From Phycisphaerae bacterium (lineage in GTDB: Bacteria > Planctomycetota > Phycisphaerae > UBA1845 > JAFGLZ01): 42,483 nt of DNA. A program made the position numbers and the translations under genes. The first letter of the stretch is position 1; every line of letters begins with the position of its first letter. The notes beneath the pieces are model-generated. The model saw only the letters and a program-made list of their open reading frames with translations. It did not search any database and was not told the origin of the DNA. The DNA lies in the NCBI GenBank assembly GCA_016927755.1, contig JAFGLZ010000070.1, forward strand, positions 1 to 42,483. The letters run 5' to 3'. This document shows positions 1 to 8,790 of the stretch, in pieces.

Positions 1-17
1 ACCGCGCGGCAAGGCTA

Positions 18-45
18 TTGACTGATCCCGCTCCGGCGATAGAGT
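18..45 (+). promoter_or_regulatory. candidate promoter of the prepilin peptidase gene
   Basis: TTGACT (18-23) and TAGAGT (40-45) lie 16 bases apart, a fair match to a housekeeping sigma promoter. If it is used, transcription would start near base 52, so the upstream GTG at 44 could not be translated. This supports a start further inside the gene. Seen by eye only. Confidence 0.4.
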
Positions 46-91
46 GACCTCCGGCGCGGCTCGGGCTGTCCGTGCGACGGGAAACGATCGA

Positions 92-1492
92 TTGATTCCG
101 CTGCAATGGTTCTGGCTGATCGCGGTGGCCCTCTTCGCCGCCTGCATCGGCAGCTTCCTCAACGTCGTGATCTACCGGCTCGCGCGAGGTATGTCCGTCA
201 GCCGACCGACCCGCTCGTTCTGCCCCGGATGCCGCCAGACCATCGCCTGGTACGACAACCTGCCCATCATCAGCTACCTCCTCCTGCGAGGACGATGCCG
301 TCGATGCGGCATGGCCATCTCCGTCCAGTATCCCCTCGTCGAAGGGCTCACGGTCCTGGTCTTCGTGCTGGCCTACGACACCTTCTTCCTCGGCCCCGCC
401 AGACTCGAGTTCGTGTCCATGCAGGCCGACTGGGCCATCTTCCTGGCCCATCTCGTCCTCCTGGCCGCGCTCATCATCACCTCGGCCATCGACATCGAGG
501 GCTACTGGATCGACGTGACGATCACCTACACCGTCATCGCCGTCGGCGTCGTCGCGCACGGGCTCTGGACCCCCGCCAGCGCTGAAGCGTTCCCGTGGCC
601 GTGGCCCGCGACCGCCGCCGCGGCCACCGCCGCCGCCCTCGGGCTCATCCTGTCCGCGATCTTCTGGCCTAGAGAGCCCCTCGGCGCCGAGGACGACGCC
701 GAGCAACAACCCGAGCCCGAGCCGACTCGCCCCCCCAAGCGCAAGGATCGTTCCGGGCCGCGCATCGTCTTCGCCTGGCTGATGGCCCTGGCCATCTTCG
801 CGTGGTTCGCCCTGCTCCTCATCGACGCCGACAGGCTCGATGACGTGACCTCCTTCGCCGTTCGCGCCGGTCTGATCCTGCTGACGTGCTTCGGCGTGCT
901 CGTCGGCGTGGGCATGGCGCCCACCGAGGCCGAGGCCGACATCGTCGAGGCCATCCACGAAGAACGCGATCAGGCACGCCGTGAGGCCGTGATCGAGCTG
1001 GCCTGGCTCCTCCCGGCGATCGTTCTGGGCATCCTGGCGGGCATCCTGGTTACCCACGTTCCCAGAGCCGGCGCGGGGTGGGAGCAGACGCTGGCCTGGC
1101 CGCCGTTCGGGGGATCATGGCGCCCGGTGCTCGGCGTGACCACCGCCCTGGCGGGCGCCATCGTGGCCGGGGCCATCGGATGGGGAGTGCGGATCGTATT
1201 CACCCTCGCTCTCGGCAAGGAGGCCTTCGGCATGGGCGACGTCCATCTCATGGCCGCGGCCGGGGCCGTCGCCGGGTGGGGCGTCGTCGCCGCGGGATTC
1301 TTCCTGGCGTGCCCATTGGCCGTCGCCGCCGTGATCATCTGGCTGCTCCGTAAGCGGAGCCGAGCCGTCTGGTTCGGCCCCTGGCTGAGCCTCGGCGTGC
1401 TGGTGGCCATGGTTTTGTATGCGCCGATCGCCGAGAGAGCCGCTACAATGCTGGAAGTCCTCCAGTGGGCCTTCGGCGGGGCGCCCAAGTGA
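92..1492 (+). CDS. prepilin peptidase (type IV leader peptidase, A24 family), enlarged
   Basis: Inner-membrane aspartyl protease that cleaves leaders of type IV pilin or type II secretion pseudopilins and usually N-methylates the new end. The N-terminus has the family GSFLNVVIYRL segment, followed by two CxxC pairs (CPGC and CRRC, about residues 44-72) of the zinc-binding cytoplasmic domain. The two expected catalytic aspartates lie in AIDIEGYWID (Asp about 134) and GMGDVHL (Asp about 383). At about 466 residues it is far longer than the usual 250-290. An insert of about 150 residues, with a Pro/Glu-rich stretch, a helical charged segment and extra membrane helices, separates the two catalytic halves. 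I prefer the TTG at 92, because it follows GGGAAA and begins just before the hydrophobic segment. A GTG at 44 is possible but has no ribosome site and overlaps a promoter-like -10. No pilus gene is adjacent. Confidence 0.9.
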   Translation: MIPLQWFWLIAVALFAACIGSFLNVVIYRLARGMSVSRPTRSFCPGCRQTIAWYDNLPIISYLLLRGRCRRCGMAISVQYPLVEGLTVLVFVLAYDTFFLGPARLEFVSMQADWAIFLAHLVLLAALIITSAIDIEGYWIDVTITYTVIAVGVVAHGLWTPASAEAFPWPWPATAAAATAAALGLILSAIFWPREPLGAEDDAEQQPEPEPTRPPKRKDRSGPRIVFAWLMALAIFAWFALLLIDADRLDDVTSFAVRAGLILLTCFGVLVGVGMAPTEAEADIVEAIHEERDQARREAVIELAWLLPAIVLGILAGILVTHVPRAGAGWEQTLAWPPFGGSWRPVLGVTTALAGAIVAGAIGWGVRIVFTLALGKEAFGMGDVHLMAAAGAVAGWGVVAAGFFLACPLAVAAVIIWLLRKRSRAVWFGPWLSLGVLVAMVLYAPIAERAATMLEVLQWAFGGAPK

Positions 1493-1592
1493 TGGAGGAC
1501 CGCGCGAGGCGAAAGCCTCGGGCGAGCCGACGTCCCGGCCCGGACGGCGGCTGGCCACAACGCGAGAGGCCTTGGGCCAAGTATCTGACCCC

Positions 1593-2006
1593 ATGGGACT
1601 TGCATTCAAACGGTTCAAGACGTACGCTAAGCTGGTGGTGATGGTGACGATCGCGGTCGCGGTCCTGCTCGTCATCTTCATGAACAGGAACAACAAGGTC
1701 GACGTCTGGTTGTTCCACGAGTTCCCGCAGGCGAACGTCTTGTGGGTCATGCTCATCAGCGGGGCGTCGGTCGTCGCGATCACCTGGGCGATGGGGCGGT
1801 TTCGGCGGGTCCTCCACGAGGTCCGCGAACTCCGCCACGCCAACGAGATGGAATCCAAGCTCGCCGAGCAGCGTCGCATCGCCGCCGAGCTGAAGGAACA
1901 AGAGAGCCGTATTGACGCCAAAATCCAAGGGGTGATCAGTCAGCCCGGCGAGTCCTCGCATGACGACGAGACCGAGGGCGATCAACCCGACCCGAAACAG
2001 TCGTGA
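1593..2006 (+). CDS. LapA-like (DUF1049-type) small membrane protein
   Basis: 137-residue protein with two membrane helices (about residues 10-30 and 45-65) separated by a short NNKVDVWLF loop, then a charged helical tail predicted as coiled coil (about 70-115) and an acidic end. This layout fits the lipopolysaccharide assembly protein A domain family. That family is known from E. coli, where LapA/LapB tune LPS synthesis, but the role here is only inferred. The ATG at 1593 starts just before the first helix; no good ribosome-binding site precedes it. TACAAT at 1443-1448 upstream could be a -10 element. It follows the prepilin peptidase by 100 bases on the same strand. Confidence 0.6.
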   Translation: MGLAFKRFKTYAKLVVMVTIAVAVLLVIFMNRNNKVDVWLFHEFPQANVLWVMLISGASVVAITWAMGRFRRVLHEVRELRHANEMESKLAEQRRIAAELKEQESRIDAKIQGVISQPGESSHDDETEGDQPDPKQS

Positions 2007-2063
2007 AACGAAGTCTGGGAACATGTCTTTTATGGGGTGACGCAGTCAACGGGAGGCACACTC

Positions 2064-2702
2064 ATGCGTCGGTTAAACATCGCCGTTCTCAGCGCTACCA
2101 TCTGCTCCGGCCTGCTGCTGACCGGGTGTGAGGACCCCAAGAAGCAGATCGCGCAGTTGGAGGAAGAGAAGAAGGCCCTGGGAGACCAGCTCCTCGCGGC
2201 CTCACAAGACCGGGATCGCGCCCAGGCCGAGGCGACGGAGCTGCGCCAGAGCAACTCGCAACTCCAGAGCGCCCTGGCCCAAGCCAAGCAGGCCCCGCCG
2301 CCCCAGGCCGCCCCCGCTGGCGGGGCGATCAAGTTCGTCGGCGCGCTGAGCACGACCGACCTGGGCCGGGCCAACAAGCCCGAACTGTCGGCAAAGGCCA
2401 AGGCCGAGCTCGACGCCATCGCCGCCGCCATCAAGAGCGACTTCGCCGACAAGCACGTCTACGTGATCGGGCATACCGACAGCGATCCGATCAAGCGGAC
2501 CAAGTGGAAGGACAATCTCGAGTTGAGCTGCCAGCGGTCCATGGCCGTCGTGCGCTATCTGATCAGCAAGGGCATCGAGCCCGCCCAGATCTTCGCATCC
2601 GGAGCGGGAGAATTCGATCCGCTCGCGCCCAACGACAACAACGCCGACAAGGCGAAGAACCGGCGCGTCGAGATCTACGCCGGTCCCAAGCCGATTCGCT
2701 AG
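2064..2702 (+). CDS. OmpA-family lipoprotein with coiled coil (Pal-like)
   Basis: 212-residue envelope lipoprotein. A short signal peptide ends in the lipobox LLTGC, followed by a helical heptad-like stretch (about residues 25-75, rich in Gln, Glu and Leu), an Ala/Pro linker and a C-terminal OmpA-like domain (about 95-210). The latter carries VIGHTDSDP, an LSCQRSMAVVRYL helix, GIEPAQI and the closing NRRVEIYAGP, which in this family binds diaminopimelate in peptidoglycan. It probably tethers the outer membrane to the wall. The ATG at 2064 is chosen because GGAGG sits 7 bases upstream; an in-frame GTG at 2037 lacks a ribosome site. Confidence 0.88.
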   Translation: MRRLNIAVLSATICSGLLLTGCEDPKKQIAQLEEEKKALGDQLLAASQDRDRAQAEATELRQSNSQLQSALAQAKQAPPPQAAPAGGAIKFVGALSTTDLGRANKPELSAKAKAELDAIAAAIKSDFADKHVYVIGHTDSDPIKRTKWKDNLELSCQRSMAVVRYLISKGIEPAQIFASGAGEFDPLAPNDNNADKAKNRRVEIYAGPKPIR

Positions 2703-2731
2703 CCTAGGAGTTCAGGCCGGGCCGCCCGCTC

Positions 2732-3370
2732 GTGCCGCAGCGTGCTGAATTGATCGCCATCATCGACTACGGCATGGGCAATCTCAGGAGCGTTCAAAAG
2801 GGGTTTGAACGTGTCGGCGCCGACGCGCGGATCGTGACCAGCGCCGACGAGATCGAACGCGCCTCGAAAGTCGTGTTGCCAGGCGTCGGCGCCTTCGCCG
2901 ACGCCATCGAGCACATGCGAACCCAGGGACTCATCGAGCCGGTCCGACGGGCCATCGATTCGGGCCGGCCCTTCTTGGGTATCTGTCTGGGGCTGCAGCT
3001 CCTCTTCGACGTTAGCTACGAGGACGGAGAGCACACGGGCCTGGGCAGCGTTCCCGGTAAGGTGGTTCGATTCGACTTCTCGAGCATCCCCGCCGCGGCA
3101 GGGCTCAAAGTCCCCCACATGGGATGGAACCAGCTCCGGTGGGATGAGCCGTGCCCGATCCTGGCGGGGCTGGACCCCGGGACGTACTTCTACTTCGTCC
3201 ACAGCTACTACGTCCAGCCCATCGAGGCGGACGTGAGAACGGCACGCTGTGACTACGGCATCGAGTTCGTGGCGATGATCTGGCGGGACAATCTCTTCGC
3301 CACCCAGTTTCACCCGGAGAAGTCCCAGAAGCACGGACTTCGAGTCTTGGAGAACTTCAGTAAGCTCTAA
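2732..3370 (+). CDS. hisH: imidazole glycerol phosphate synthase, glutaminase subunit HisH
   Basis: Class I glutamine amidotransferase that supplies ammonia to HisF in histidine biosynthesis. It opens with IAIIDYGMGNLRSV, has the nucleophile motif FLGICLGLQLLF (Cys near residue 87) and the His/Glu pair in TQFHPEKSQ near the end, so the catalytic triad is complete. The length of 212 is normal. The GTG at 2732 lacks a clear ribosome-binding site; a TTG at 2750 is an alternative. hisA follows 37 bases downstream. hisF, the usual partner, is not in this window, so the synthase subunits are encoded apart. Confidence 0.93.
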   Translation: MPQRAELIAIIDYGMGNLRSVQKGFERVGADARIVTSADEIERASKVVLPGVGAFADAIEHMRTQGLIEPVRRAIDSGRPFLGICLGLQLLFDVSYEDGEHTGLGSVPGKVVRFDFSSIPAAAGLKVPHMGWNQLRWDEPCPILAGLDPGTYFYFVHSYYVQPIEADVRTARCDYGIEFVAMIWRDNLFATQFHPEKSQKHGLRVLENFSKL

Positions 3371-3407
3371 GCCTCCCGCCAATTCGGCGATCCGATGAGG
3401 GAACATC

Positions 3408-4133
3408 ATGGATCTGCTACCCGCAATCGACATACGTGCCGGTAAGTGCGTCCGACTGATCCAGGGCGACTACGACCGGCAGATAGACTACGACATGGCC
3501 CCCGTGGACATGGCGCGCCGATTCGAACGCGACGGCGCGCACTGGGTCCATATCGTCGATCTCGACGGCGCTCGCCAGGGCCGACCCGTTAACCTGATGT
3601 CCATCAAGCACGTCGTCCAGAATACCGGCGTCAAGGTCGAGGTCGGCGGCGGTATCCGAGACGACGATACCGTCCAGGCCCTGCTCGACGCCGGCGTGGC
3701 CCGCGTCGTCATCGGCACGCAGGCCCTTCGACAATGGGACTGGTTCAAGGCGCTCGTTCACGCGCCCGAGCATCAGGGGCGAATCGCCCTGGGCCTGGAC
3801 GCCCGCGAGGGGCGACTCGCCGTCGAGGGATGGACCGAAGAGACCGAACACCTCGCCGTCGAGGTGGCCGCACGCGTCGGCGACTGGCCCCTGGGCGCCA
3901 TCATCTACACCGACATCGGGCGCGACGGCATGCTCCTCGGCCCCAACCTCGAGGCAACAGCCGAGATGGCCCGGGCCGCCACGGTGCCCGTGATCGCCTC
4001 GGGAGGCGTCACGGATCTCGACGACATTCGGCGGCTCGTCGAGCTTCCGATCGACGGCATCATCGTCGGGAGAGCGATCTACGAGGGCCAGTTCGAGGTG
4101 GCCGAGGCCATCCGTATTCTCGAGAGCCACTAG
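3408..4133 (+). CDS. hisA: HisA, phosphoribosylformimino-AICAR ribotide isomerase
   Basis: (Beta/alpha)8 isomerase of histidine biosynthesis that opens the ribose of ProFAR to give PRFAR, the substrate of HisF/HisH. Key features: LLPAIDIRAGKCVRL at the start with the catalytic Asp, EVGGGIR, and IYTDIGRDGMLLGPN with the second catalytic Asp. The C-terminal phosphate-binding elements are IASGGV and GIIVGRAIYEG. The second acid, the TDIGRDG motif and the 241-residue length fit HisA and its PriA-like relatives rather than HisF. GAGGGA lies just upstream of the ATG. It is probably cotranscribed with hisH. Confidence 0.93.
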   Translation: MDLLPAIDIRAGKCVRLIQGDYDRQIDYDMAPVDMARRFERDGAHWVHIVDLDGARQGRPVNLMSIKHVVQNTGVKVEVGGGIRDDDTVQALLDAGVARVVIGTQALRQWDWFKALVHAPEHQGRIALGLDAREGRLAVEGWTEETEHLAVEVAARVGDWPLGAIIYTDIGRDGMLLGPNLEATAEMARAATVPVIASGGVTDLDDIRRLVELPIDGIIVGRAIYEGQFEVAEAIRILESH

Positions 4134-4164
4134 TGCCGCCTTCGGTCGGGCGCCTTCGTGGCCC

Positions 4165-4180
4165 CAGGCATCCTTGCCTG
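4165..4180. repeat. short intergenic palindrome CAGGCA-TCCT-TGCCTG
   Basis: Perfect 6-bp inverted repeat with a 4-base loop in the 176-bp gap between hisA and hisI. No run of T follows it, so it is not an obvious terminator. Its form (G/C-rich stem, 2-5-base loop) matches other hairpins in gaps of this window. Confidence 0.45.
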
Positions 4181-4309
4181 CTTCCCGCGCGACAGGGAAA
4201 CCAGCGGCAAGACGGCAAGAGACTCAGTCGCTGAAAACGACGCCGGTGTTTCCTTTGATCACCTGAACCTGTACCTTGCCGCGAATGTGGCAAGCTTGGG
4301 AGTACCGAG

Positions 4310-4696
4310 ATGTCCGCGTTGGACGAGTTGAAATACGATGCAAATGGCCTGATTCCCGCCATCGTCCAGGACCACGAAACCGATGAGGTCCTCATGATGG
4401 CCTACATGAACAAGGCCAGCCTCACCAAGACGATCGAGACCGGAAAGACGCACTTCTGGTCCCGCAGCAGGCAGAAGTACTGGATGAAGGGCGAGAGCTC
4501 GGGACACGTTCAGGACGTCGTGGACATCTACACCGATTGCGACGCCGACACCCTCCTGATTCGCGCCCGCCAGCACGGGGCCGCCTGTCACGAGGGTTAC
4601 CACAACTGCTTCTTCCGAAAGCTCGAAGGCGACGCCTGGCACGTCGTCGCGACGAAACAGTTCGACCCCAACGAGGTCTACGGTCAAAAGGAATGA
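4310..4696 (+). CDS. hisI: phosphoribosyl-AMP cyclohydrolase HisI
   Basis: Zinc-dependent hydrolase that opens the adenine ring of phosphoribosyl-AMP in histidine synthesis. The 128-residue protein is the cyclohydrolase domain only, without a fused HisE pyrophosphatase. Signatures: [28 protein letters not shown], the metal-binding DCDADTLL and [12 protein letters not shown], where the Cys and His residues bind zinc. GGGAG precedes the ATG at a normal distance. Its TGA overlaps the ATG of the next gene (ATGA), so the potassium channel gene is translationally coupled to it. A 176-bp gap with a palindrome separates it from hisA. Confidence 0.93.
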   Translation: MSALDELKYDANGLIPAIVQDHETDEVLMMAYMNKASLTKTIETGKTHFWSRSRQKYWMKGESSGHVQDVVDIYTDCDADTLLIRARQHGAACHEGYHNCFFRKLEGDAWHVVATKQFDPNEVYGQKE

Positions 4697-6549
4697 TCGA
4701 CGAGCCGGATCGGTCCTGGCGCCGCCACTCCCAACGCGCTCTTACCGCGCTGGTCGGCGCAACGGCCCTCCTCGCCGCGTGCTCGCTGGCCATCGAATAC
4801 GGCTTCAAGCCCGACCGCCTGCCCGTGCCGGAACGCATCCTCGTCGGACTCCAGATCGCCGCCGTCGTCATGTTCGTGGTCAGGGCCCTTGCGGGCATCG
4901 TCTTCGCGCGGGAGCGCCTTGACTACCTCCGCTCGCGATGGCTCGAGATCCTGGTCATCGTCGCTGGGCTCCTCGCCCTGTTCGTTGAGGCCGAAGTCAG
5001 CGTCCGACCCCGAACGCTTTACATCTTGACGGTCCAAATCGTCCTCGGCGTCGAGCTGGTCTATCACCTCTCCTGGGCGCAGGTGCTCCTCGCGCAGCGC
5101 CACCATCCCGCTCGACTCATGGTCGGCTCATTCCTGGTCGTCATCGTCATCGGCACGTTCCTGCTGTCCCTGCCCCGAGCCGGAACCCCTCATCGGATGG
5201 GCCCGGCGACCAGCACCCCCAGACACGTGCTCAACTGCGCCTTCACCGCCGTCAGCGCCACCTGCGTCACCGGCCTGATCGTCTATGACACCCCGAACGA
5301 GTTCACCCTCTTCGGCCAGGCCGTCATCCTCGTGCTCATGCAGCTCGGCGGTCTCGGCATCATGGTCTTCGGCACGGTCTTCGGACTGCTGCTGGGACGC
5401 CGGCTGACCCTGAGCGAGTCCGTCATGATGCAGGGAACCCTCGCCCAGGAGGCCGTCGGACGCATCGGCAGGGTCCTGCGGTTCGTCGTGATCACGACGT
5501 TCCTCCTGGAGGCCGCCGGAACCGTGATCCTCTACAACATGTGGGACGACTCCATCCCCCCCGGCGGGCTCCGATGGTTCCACAGCGCCTTCACCGCCGT
5601 CAGCGCCTTCTGCAACGCCGGATTCAGCCTGCAGTCCGACAGCATGGTCTCCTATCGCGGCGCGTGGCAGCTCTACGCCTCCGTCATGCCGCTGATCGTC
5701 CTGGGCGGGCTCGGGTTCCCCGTCTTGAGCGATCTGTTCGAGTGGGTCGGTTCGCACCTCCTCGGAAAGCGACGCTTCCCGACGGCGTCGGTCATCGCCG
5801 GCCGAGCCGATACGCTCAGCCTTCACACCAAGCTGGTGCTGCTCTCCACCGGAATCCTCATCGTCGCCGGCGCGGGCCTGCTCCTATTCTTCGAAACGCC
5901 GAGCCGCGTCAATCCGAGGTATCCCGCCGACCTGCGAGCCGACCGACGCCCCCAACCCCCCGTCATGGCCGGTGAGACCTGGCCACAGCGGACACTCGAC
6001 TCCGTCTTCCAGTCGGTCACGACCAGAACCGCCGGCTTCAACTCCGTCCCTATGACCCTCAGCGCGATGTCCCCCGCCAGCCACTTCCTCATGATGCTGC
6101 TCATGTTCATCGGCGGAAGTCCCGGCTCCACCGCCGGCGGGGCGAAGACCGTCACCGTCTCCGTCATCCTGCTCGGCGTGGTCTCCGTGATGCGCCGCCG
6201 CGAAGCAGTCGAGTTCGCCGGTCGAACCATTCCCATGGACCTGGTCCGTCGTGCCGGCGTCCTCCTGATCCTCATGTTCGGCCTCGTCTCCCTGACCACG
6301 CTCCTGCTGACCTTCAGCGAAAGCGAAAACGCCCGATTCCAGGAAATCCTGTTCGAGGCGATCAGTGCCTGCGGAACCGTCGGACTGAGTTGCGGCATCA
6401 CCAGCGAATTGACAGCGTTCGGGCGTTTCGTGATCATGGCGGCCATGTTCGTCGGACGGTTGGGGCCGCTCACGCTGCTCCTTGCACTGGCCGGTCGAGA
6501 ACGCCCCAGTCGCTACGGGTTTCCCGAGGAAGGCGTCATCATCGGATAG
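4693..6549 (+). CDS. KtrB/TrkH-type potassium uptake channel subunit
   Basis: 618-residue membrane protein of the SKT (TrkH/KtrB) family, which forms the K+ or Na+-coupled K+ pore. All four pore loops with their filter glycine can be read: ATCVTGL (about 190), AFCNAGF (about 307), TRTAGFN (about 446) and CGTVGL (about 561). A further [10 protein letters not shown] motif precedes the later pore helices. An extra N-terminal segment of about 130 residues contains additional membrane helices before the first pore unit, longer than typical KtrB of about 450. The ATG overlaps the hisI stop as ATGA, with AAAAGG just upstream. The gene for its cytosolic gating subunit follows 6 bases after its stop. 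Confidence 0.92.
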   Translation: MIDEPDRSWRRHSQRALTALVGATALLAACSLAIEYGFKPDRLPVPERILVGLQIAAVVMFVVRALAGIVFARERLDYLRSRWLEILVIVAGLLALFVEAEVSVRPRTLYILTVQIVLGVELVYHLSWAQVLLAQRHHPARLMVGSFLVVIVIGTFLLSLPRAGTPHRMGPATSTPRHVLNCAFTAVSATCVTGLIVYDTPNEFTLFGQAVILVLMQLGGLGIMVFGTVFGLLLGRRLTLSESVMMQGTLAQEAVGRIGRVLRFVVITTFLLEAAGTVILYNMWDDSIPPGGLRWFHSAFTAVSAFCNAGFSLQSDSMVSYRGAWQLYASVMPLIVLGGLGFPVLSDLFEWVGSHLLGKRRFPTASVIAGRADTLSLHTKLVLLSTGILIVAGAGLLLFFETPSRVNPRYPADLRADRRPQPPVMAGETWPQRTLDSVFQSVTTRTAGFNSVPMTLSAMSPASHFLMMLLMFIGGSPGSTAGGAKTVTVSVILLGVVSVMRRREAVEFAGRTIPMDLVRRAGVLLILMFGLVSLTTLLLTFSESENARFQEILFEAISACGTVGLSCGITSELTAFGRFVIMAAMFVGRLGPLTLLLALAGRERPSRYGFPEEGVIIG

Positions 6550-6555
6550 GAAGCC

Positions 6556-7239
6556 ATGCCTCGATTCGCGGTCATCGGACTCGGACGATTCGGACACAAG
6601 CTCGCCCAACTGCTCACCAAGGCGGGCGCGGAGGTCGTCGGTATCGATCTGGACCCCGACATCGTCCAGCGAGACCGGGACGAGATGACCCTCGTACTCC
6701 GAATGGACAGCACCGATCAGCAGGCGCTGATCGCGCAAGGTATCGACAAGGTCGACGCCGCCGTCGTCGGCATCGGAACCGATTTCGAGGCCAACATCCT
6801 GACCGTCACCACCCTCAAGCAGATCGGCGTTCCGCGAGTCGTGGCGCGCGCCGGTAGCGGCGTGCAAGGACGCATCCTCGAACGCGTCGGCGCCGATGAC
6901 GTCGTCTATCCAGAGGATGAGTCCGCCGCGCGATGGGCAAACAGTCTCATGATGCCCCAGTTCGAATCCTTCATCGAGCTGGACAGCAAACACAATCTCG
7001 TGCAGGTCCCCGCCCCACAGGCGTTCGTCTACAAGACGCTTCGCGAGCTGGAGCTGCGACCGAAGTACAAGCTCAACCTCGTGGCGATTCGCAGACTCGA
7101 GTCCCCCGACTCCAAGCCCGGAGAGGCCGAGCGATGGAAGTTCATCGCCGTCGTCGATCCCGATGAGCCGATCGAGCCGGGCGACGTGCTGGTCCTGATC
7201 GGTAGCAACGAGAGCCTGGCGCGGCTGCCCAAGGAGTAG
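6556..7239 (+). CDS. KtrA/TrkA-type RCK regulator of potassium uptake
   Basis: 227-residue cytosolic regulator. The N-terminal RCK/Rossmann domain starts FAVIGLGRFGHKLAQ (GxGxxG nucleotide-binding loop) and has the acidic VVGIDLDP end of beta 2, which binds ATP/ADP or NAD(H). A TrkA-C domain occupies about residues 140-225, ending EPGDVLVLIGSNESLARL. It forms the gating ring of the KtrB-type pore encoded just upstream. AGGA precedes the ATG. One RCK unit and one TrkA-C domain match KtrA rather than the duplicated proteobacterial TrkA. Confidence 0.92.
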   Translation: MPRFAVIGLGRFGHKLAQLLTKAGAEVVGIDLDPDIVQRDRDEMTLVLRMDSTDQQALIAQGIDKVDAAVVGIGTDFEANILTVTTLKQIGVPRVVARAGSGVQGRILERVGADDVVYPEDESAARWANSLMMPQFESFIELDSKHNLVQVPAPQAFVYKTLRELELRPKYKLNLVAIRRLESPDSKPGEAERWKFIAVVDPDEPIEPGDVLVLIGSNESLARLPKE

Positions 7240-7281
7240 CCCGCGCCTCGCTCAAACCCGACCCACGGAGAGGGCAGCGCG

Positions 7282-8466
7282 ATGGCGGAATCCCTGGAGG
7301 GGAGCTTCCCCTGTGAACCCGTGCCCGGCGTCTTCGAGATTCGCTGCGCCGGCGACCCGAGAGAAATGGGACGCTGGCAGGGCCAAGCCCTGGCCGACGC
7401 GGCCCACCGCGGCCTCCGTGAGGTCGTCCTCGAGAACGATCGAGTCCATCAGATCAAACCCGCCTGGTTGCCCGCCGGAGTCATCCTCTGGGGCGGGCGA
7501 TTCCTCGCCGGCCGAACCGTCCCCCGCGACGTACAGCGACACTATCCGCGACAGTACGAACGCCTGCTCGGCATCGCCGAGGGATCCCGTCTCGACCTCC
7601 GCGACCTCTGGCTCATGCTCTTTCTCGAGCAGCAAACCCAGCCCGCCCTCCGGATACCCGCCTGTACCTCCGTCGCCTTCGCGCCGGAGCGGACCACCCT
7701 CGCCGAGCCCGCCATCGCGCGGGTCTTCGACCTCCCCGCCGAAACCAAACCCTTCAATACGCTCAGATGGGACTCGCCCACCGACCGCCACGCCTCGATG
7801 CAGCTCACGTTTCCCATGCTGGCCGGCTCCCACACCGGCGTCAACGAGTGCGGCCTGGCCGTCGCCTACAACCTCGGCTACCCCCGAGACAAAAGCGGCT
7901 GCCACGTGCCCATCACACTCATCGTCCAGGAAGTGCTCGAGCGGTGCGCCCGCGTTGACGAAGCCCTCGCCCTCATCGAGCAGTCCCCGCGGAGCGGCGG
8001 CGCCCTGCTGACGCTGGCCGACGCCGACGGCGACGTCGTCGCCGTCGAGATCTCCCCGACGAGCTGGGCCGTGCGACGAGCCCAGGAAGGCTGCGTCATC
8101 AACACGAACCACTACCAGGCCCAGGAGACCACGTTGATGGACACCGCCTTCGGCGACCACGCCCACTGGTGGCAGGGCCGCGGGTGGCGATGGATCGGCC
8201 CGAGCAGCCTGGCCCGCCTCGATCGCGCGCGCCGATTGCTCAATGAACGCGGCGCCTGGAGCCTCGACGACCTCATCTCCCTGATGGCCGATCACGGCGA
8301 GGACGGCGCCGGAAGCGACATGACCATCTGCAGGCACCCACCGCCCTATGAGACGACCATCTCGGCCATCCTCCTGCCGAAACGACACGCCATGCTCATC
8401 GCCCCGGGCCAGCCCTGCTGCCAACGCTTCGTCAGCCGCCCCCTCCGCCCGAACGATGCATGCTAG
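7282..8466 (+). CDS. C45-family Ntn hydrolase / acyltransferase-like protein
   Basis: 394-residue protein resembling the C45 peptidase group (acyl-CoA:6-aminopenicillanic acid acyltransferase fold). These enzymes cleave themselves before an N-terminal-nucleophile cysteine and then act on amide bonds. The expected nucleophile is in IPACTSVAF (Cys128). Other family-like segments are the N-terminal REMGRWQGQALA, GSHTGVNECGLAV and the late CVINTNHYQ. No signal peptide is seen, so it is probably cytosolic, and the true substrate cannot be told. GGAGAGGG lies 7 bases before the ATG. It follows ktrA by 42 bases but has no obvious functional link to it. Confidence 0.75.
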   Translation: MAESLEGSFPCEPVPGVFEIRCAGDPREMGRWQGQALADAAHRGLREVVLENDRVHQIKPAWLPAGVILWGGRFLAGRTVPRDVQRHYPRQYERLLGIAEGSRLDLRDLWLMLFLEQQTQPALRIPACTSVAFAPERTTLAEPAIARVFDLPAETKPFNTLRWDSPTDRHASMQLTFPMLAGSHTGVNECGLAVAYNLGYPRDKSGCHVPITLIVQEVLERCARVDEALALIEQSPRSGGALLTLADADGDVVAVEISPTSWAVRRAQEGCVINTNHYQAQETTLMDTAFGDHAHWWQGRGWRWIGPSSLARLDRARRLLNERGAWSLDDLISLMADHGEDGAGSDMTICRHPPPYETTISAILLPKRHAMLIAPGQPCCQRFVSRPLRPNDAC

Positions 8467-8637
8467 GTCCCTTTCCGGTTAGCCTGTCTCGCCGCGGGTG
8501 GCATGGGTCCGCACAGAGAGATCATTCGGACTGAACAAGCAAGACGTCAGCGAGATGCATCGATCTCAATCAGGGCGGCGTTCCGCGGACCCGTGTCTCG
8601 TTCCATGTCAGAAGGCCCGTCCGACCTTGGCGGGCGA

Positions 8638-8669
8638 CCCATCGCTTCAGCGGTGGGCAGCTCGAATTC
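8638..8669 (+). repeat. 32-bp interspersed repeat, copy 1
   Basis: CCCATCGCTTCAGCGGTGGG, then three variable bases and CTCGAATTC. The first 20 bases fold into a hairpin with a 9-bp stem (one G-T pair) and a 2-base turn. The second copy at 37285-37316 matches at 29 of 32 positions, the differences being confined to the 3-base spacer. Both copies are intergenic and in the same orientation. Confidence 0.75.
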
Positions 8670-8760
8670 ACGATGCACGTACGTCGTCCACTTCTCAAGA
8701 GGTGGACCACCTGACCAACGCTGTTCGGCCCGCTTGCTGCCCCCCCCCGCTCATCTACGC

Positions 8761-8766
8761 TATAAT
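8761..8766 (+). promoter_or_regulatory. TATAAT -10 element upstream of the HEAT-like gene
   Basis: Perfect TATAAT with the GTG start 25 bases downstream and GGAGAG in between. No good -35 is seen at 16-18 bases; TTGCTG at 8734 is 21 bases away. Confidence 0.4.
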
Positions 8767-8790
8767 GACCCCTTCGTCCGGAGAGCAAAT

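Larger units (their letters stand above)
8467..8790. other. 324-bp intergenic region with repeat and promoter-like site
   Basis: No convincing ORF. It contains one copy of the 32-bp interspersed repeat (8638-8669), an imperfect hairpin GTCCAC...GTGGAC (8689-8710), a C9 tract and a TATAAT at 8761. Confidence 0.6.

Noticed and set aside
4537..4692. Upstream in-frame extension of the KtrB-type gene
   Set aside because: It would overlap hisI in another frame and is Arg/Pro-rich; the ATG at 4693 has a ribosome site and overlaps the hisI stop in the usual ATGA manner.
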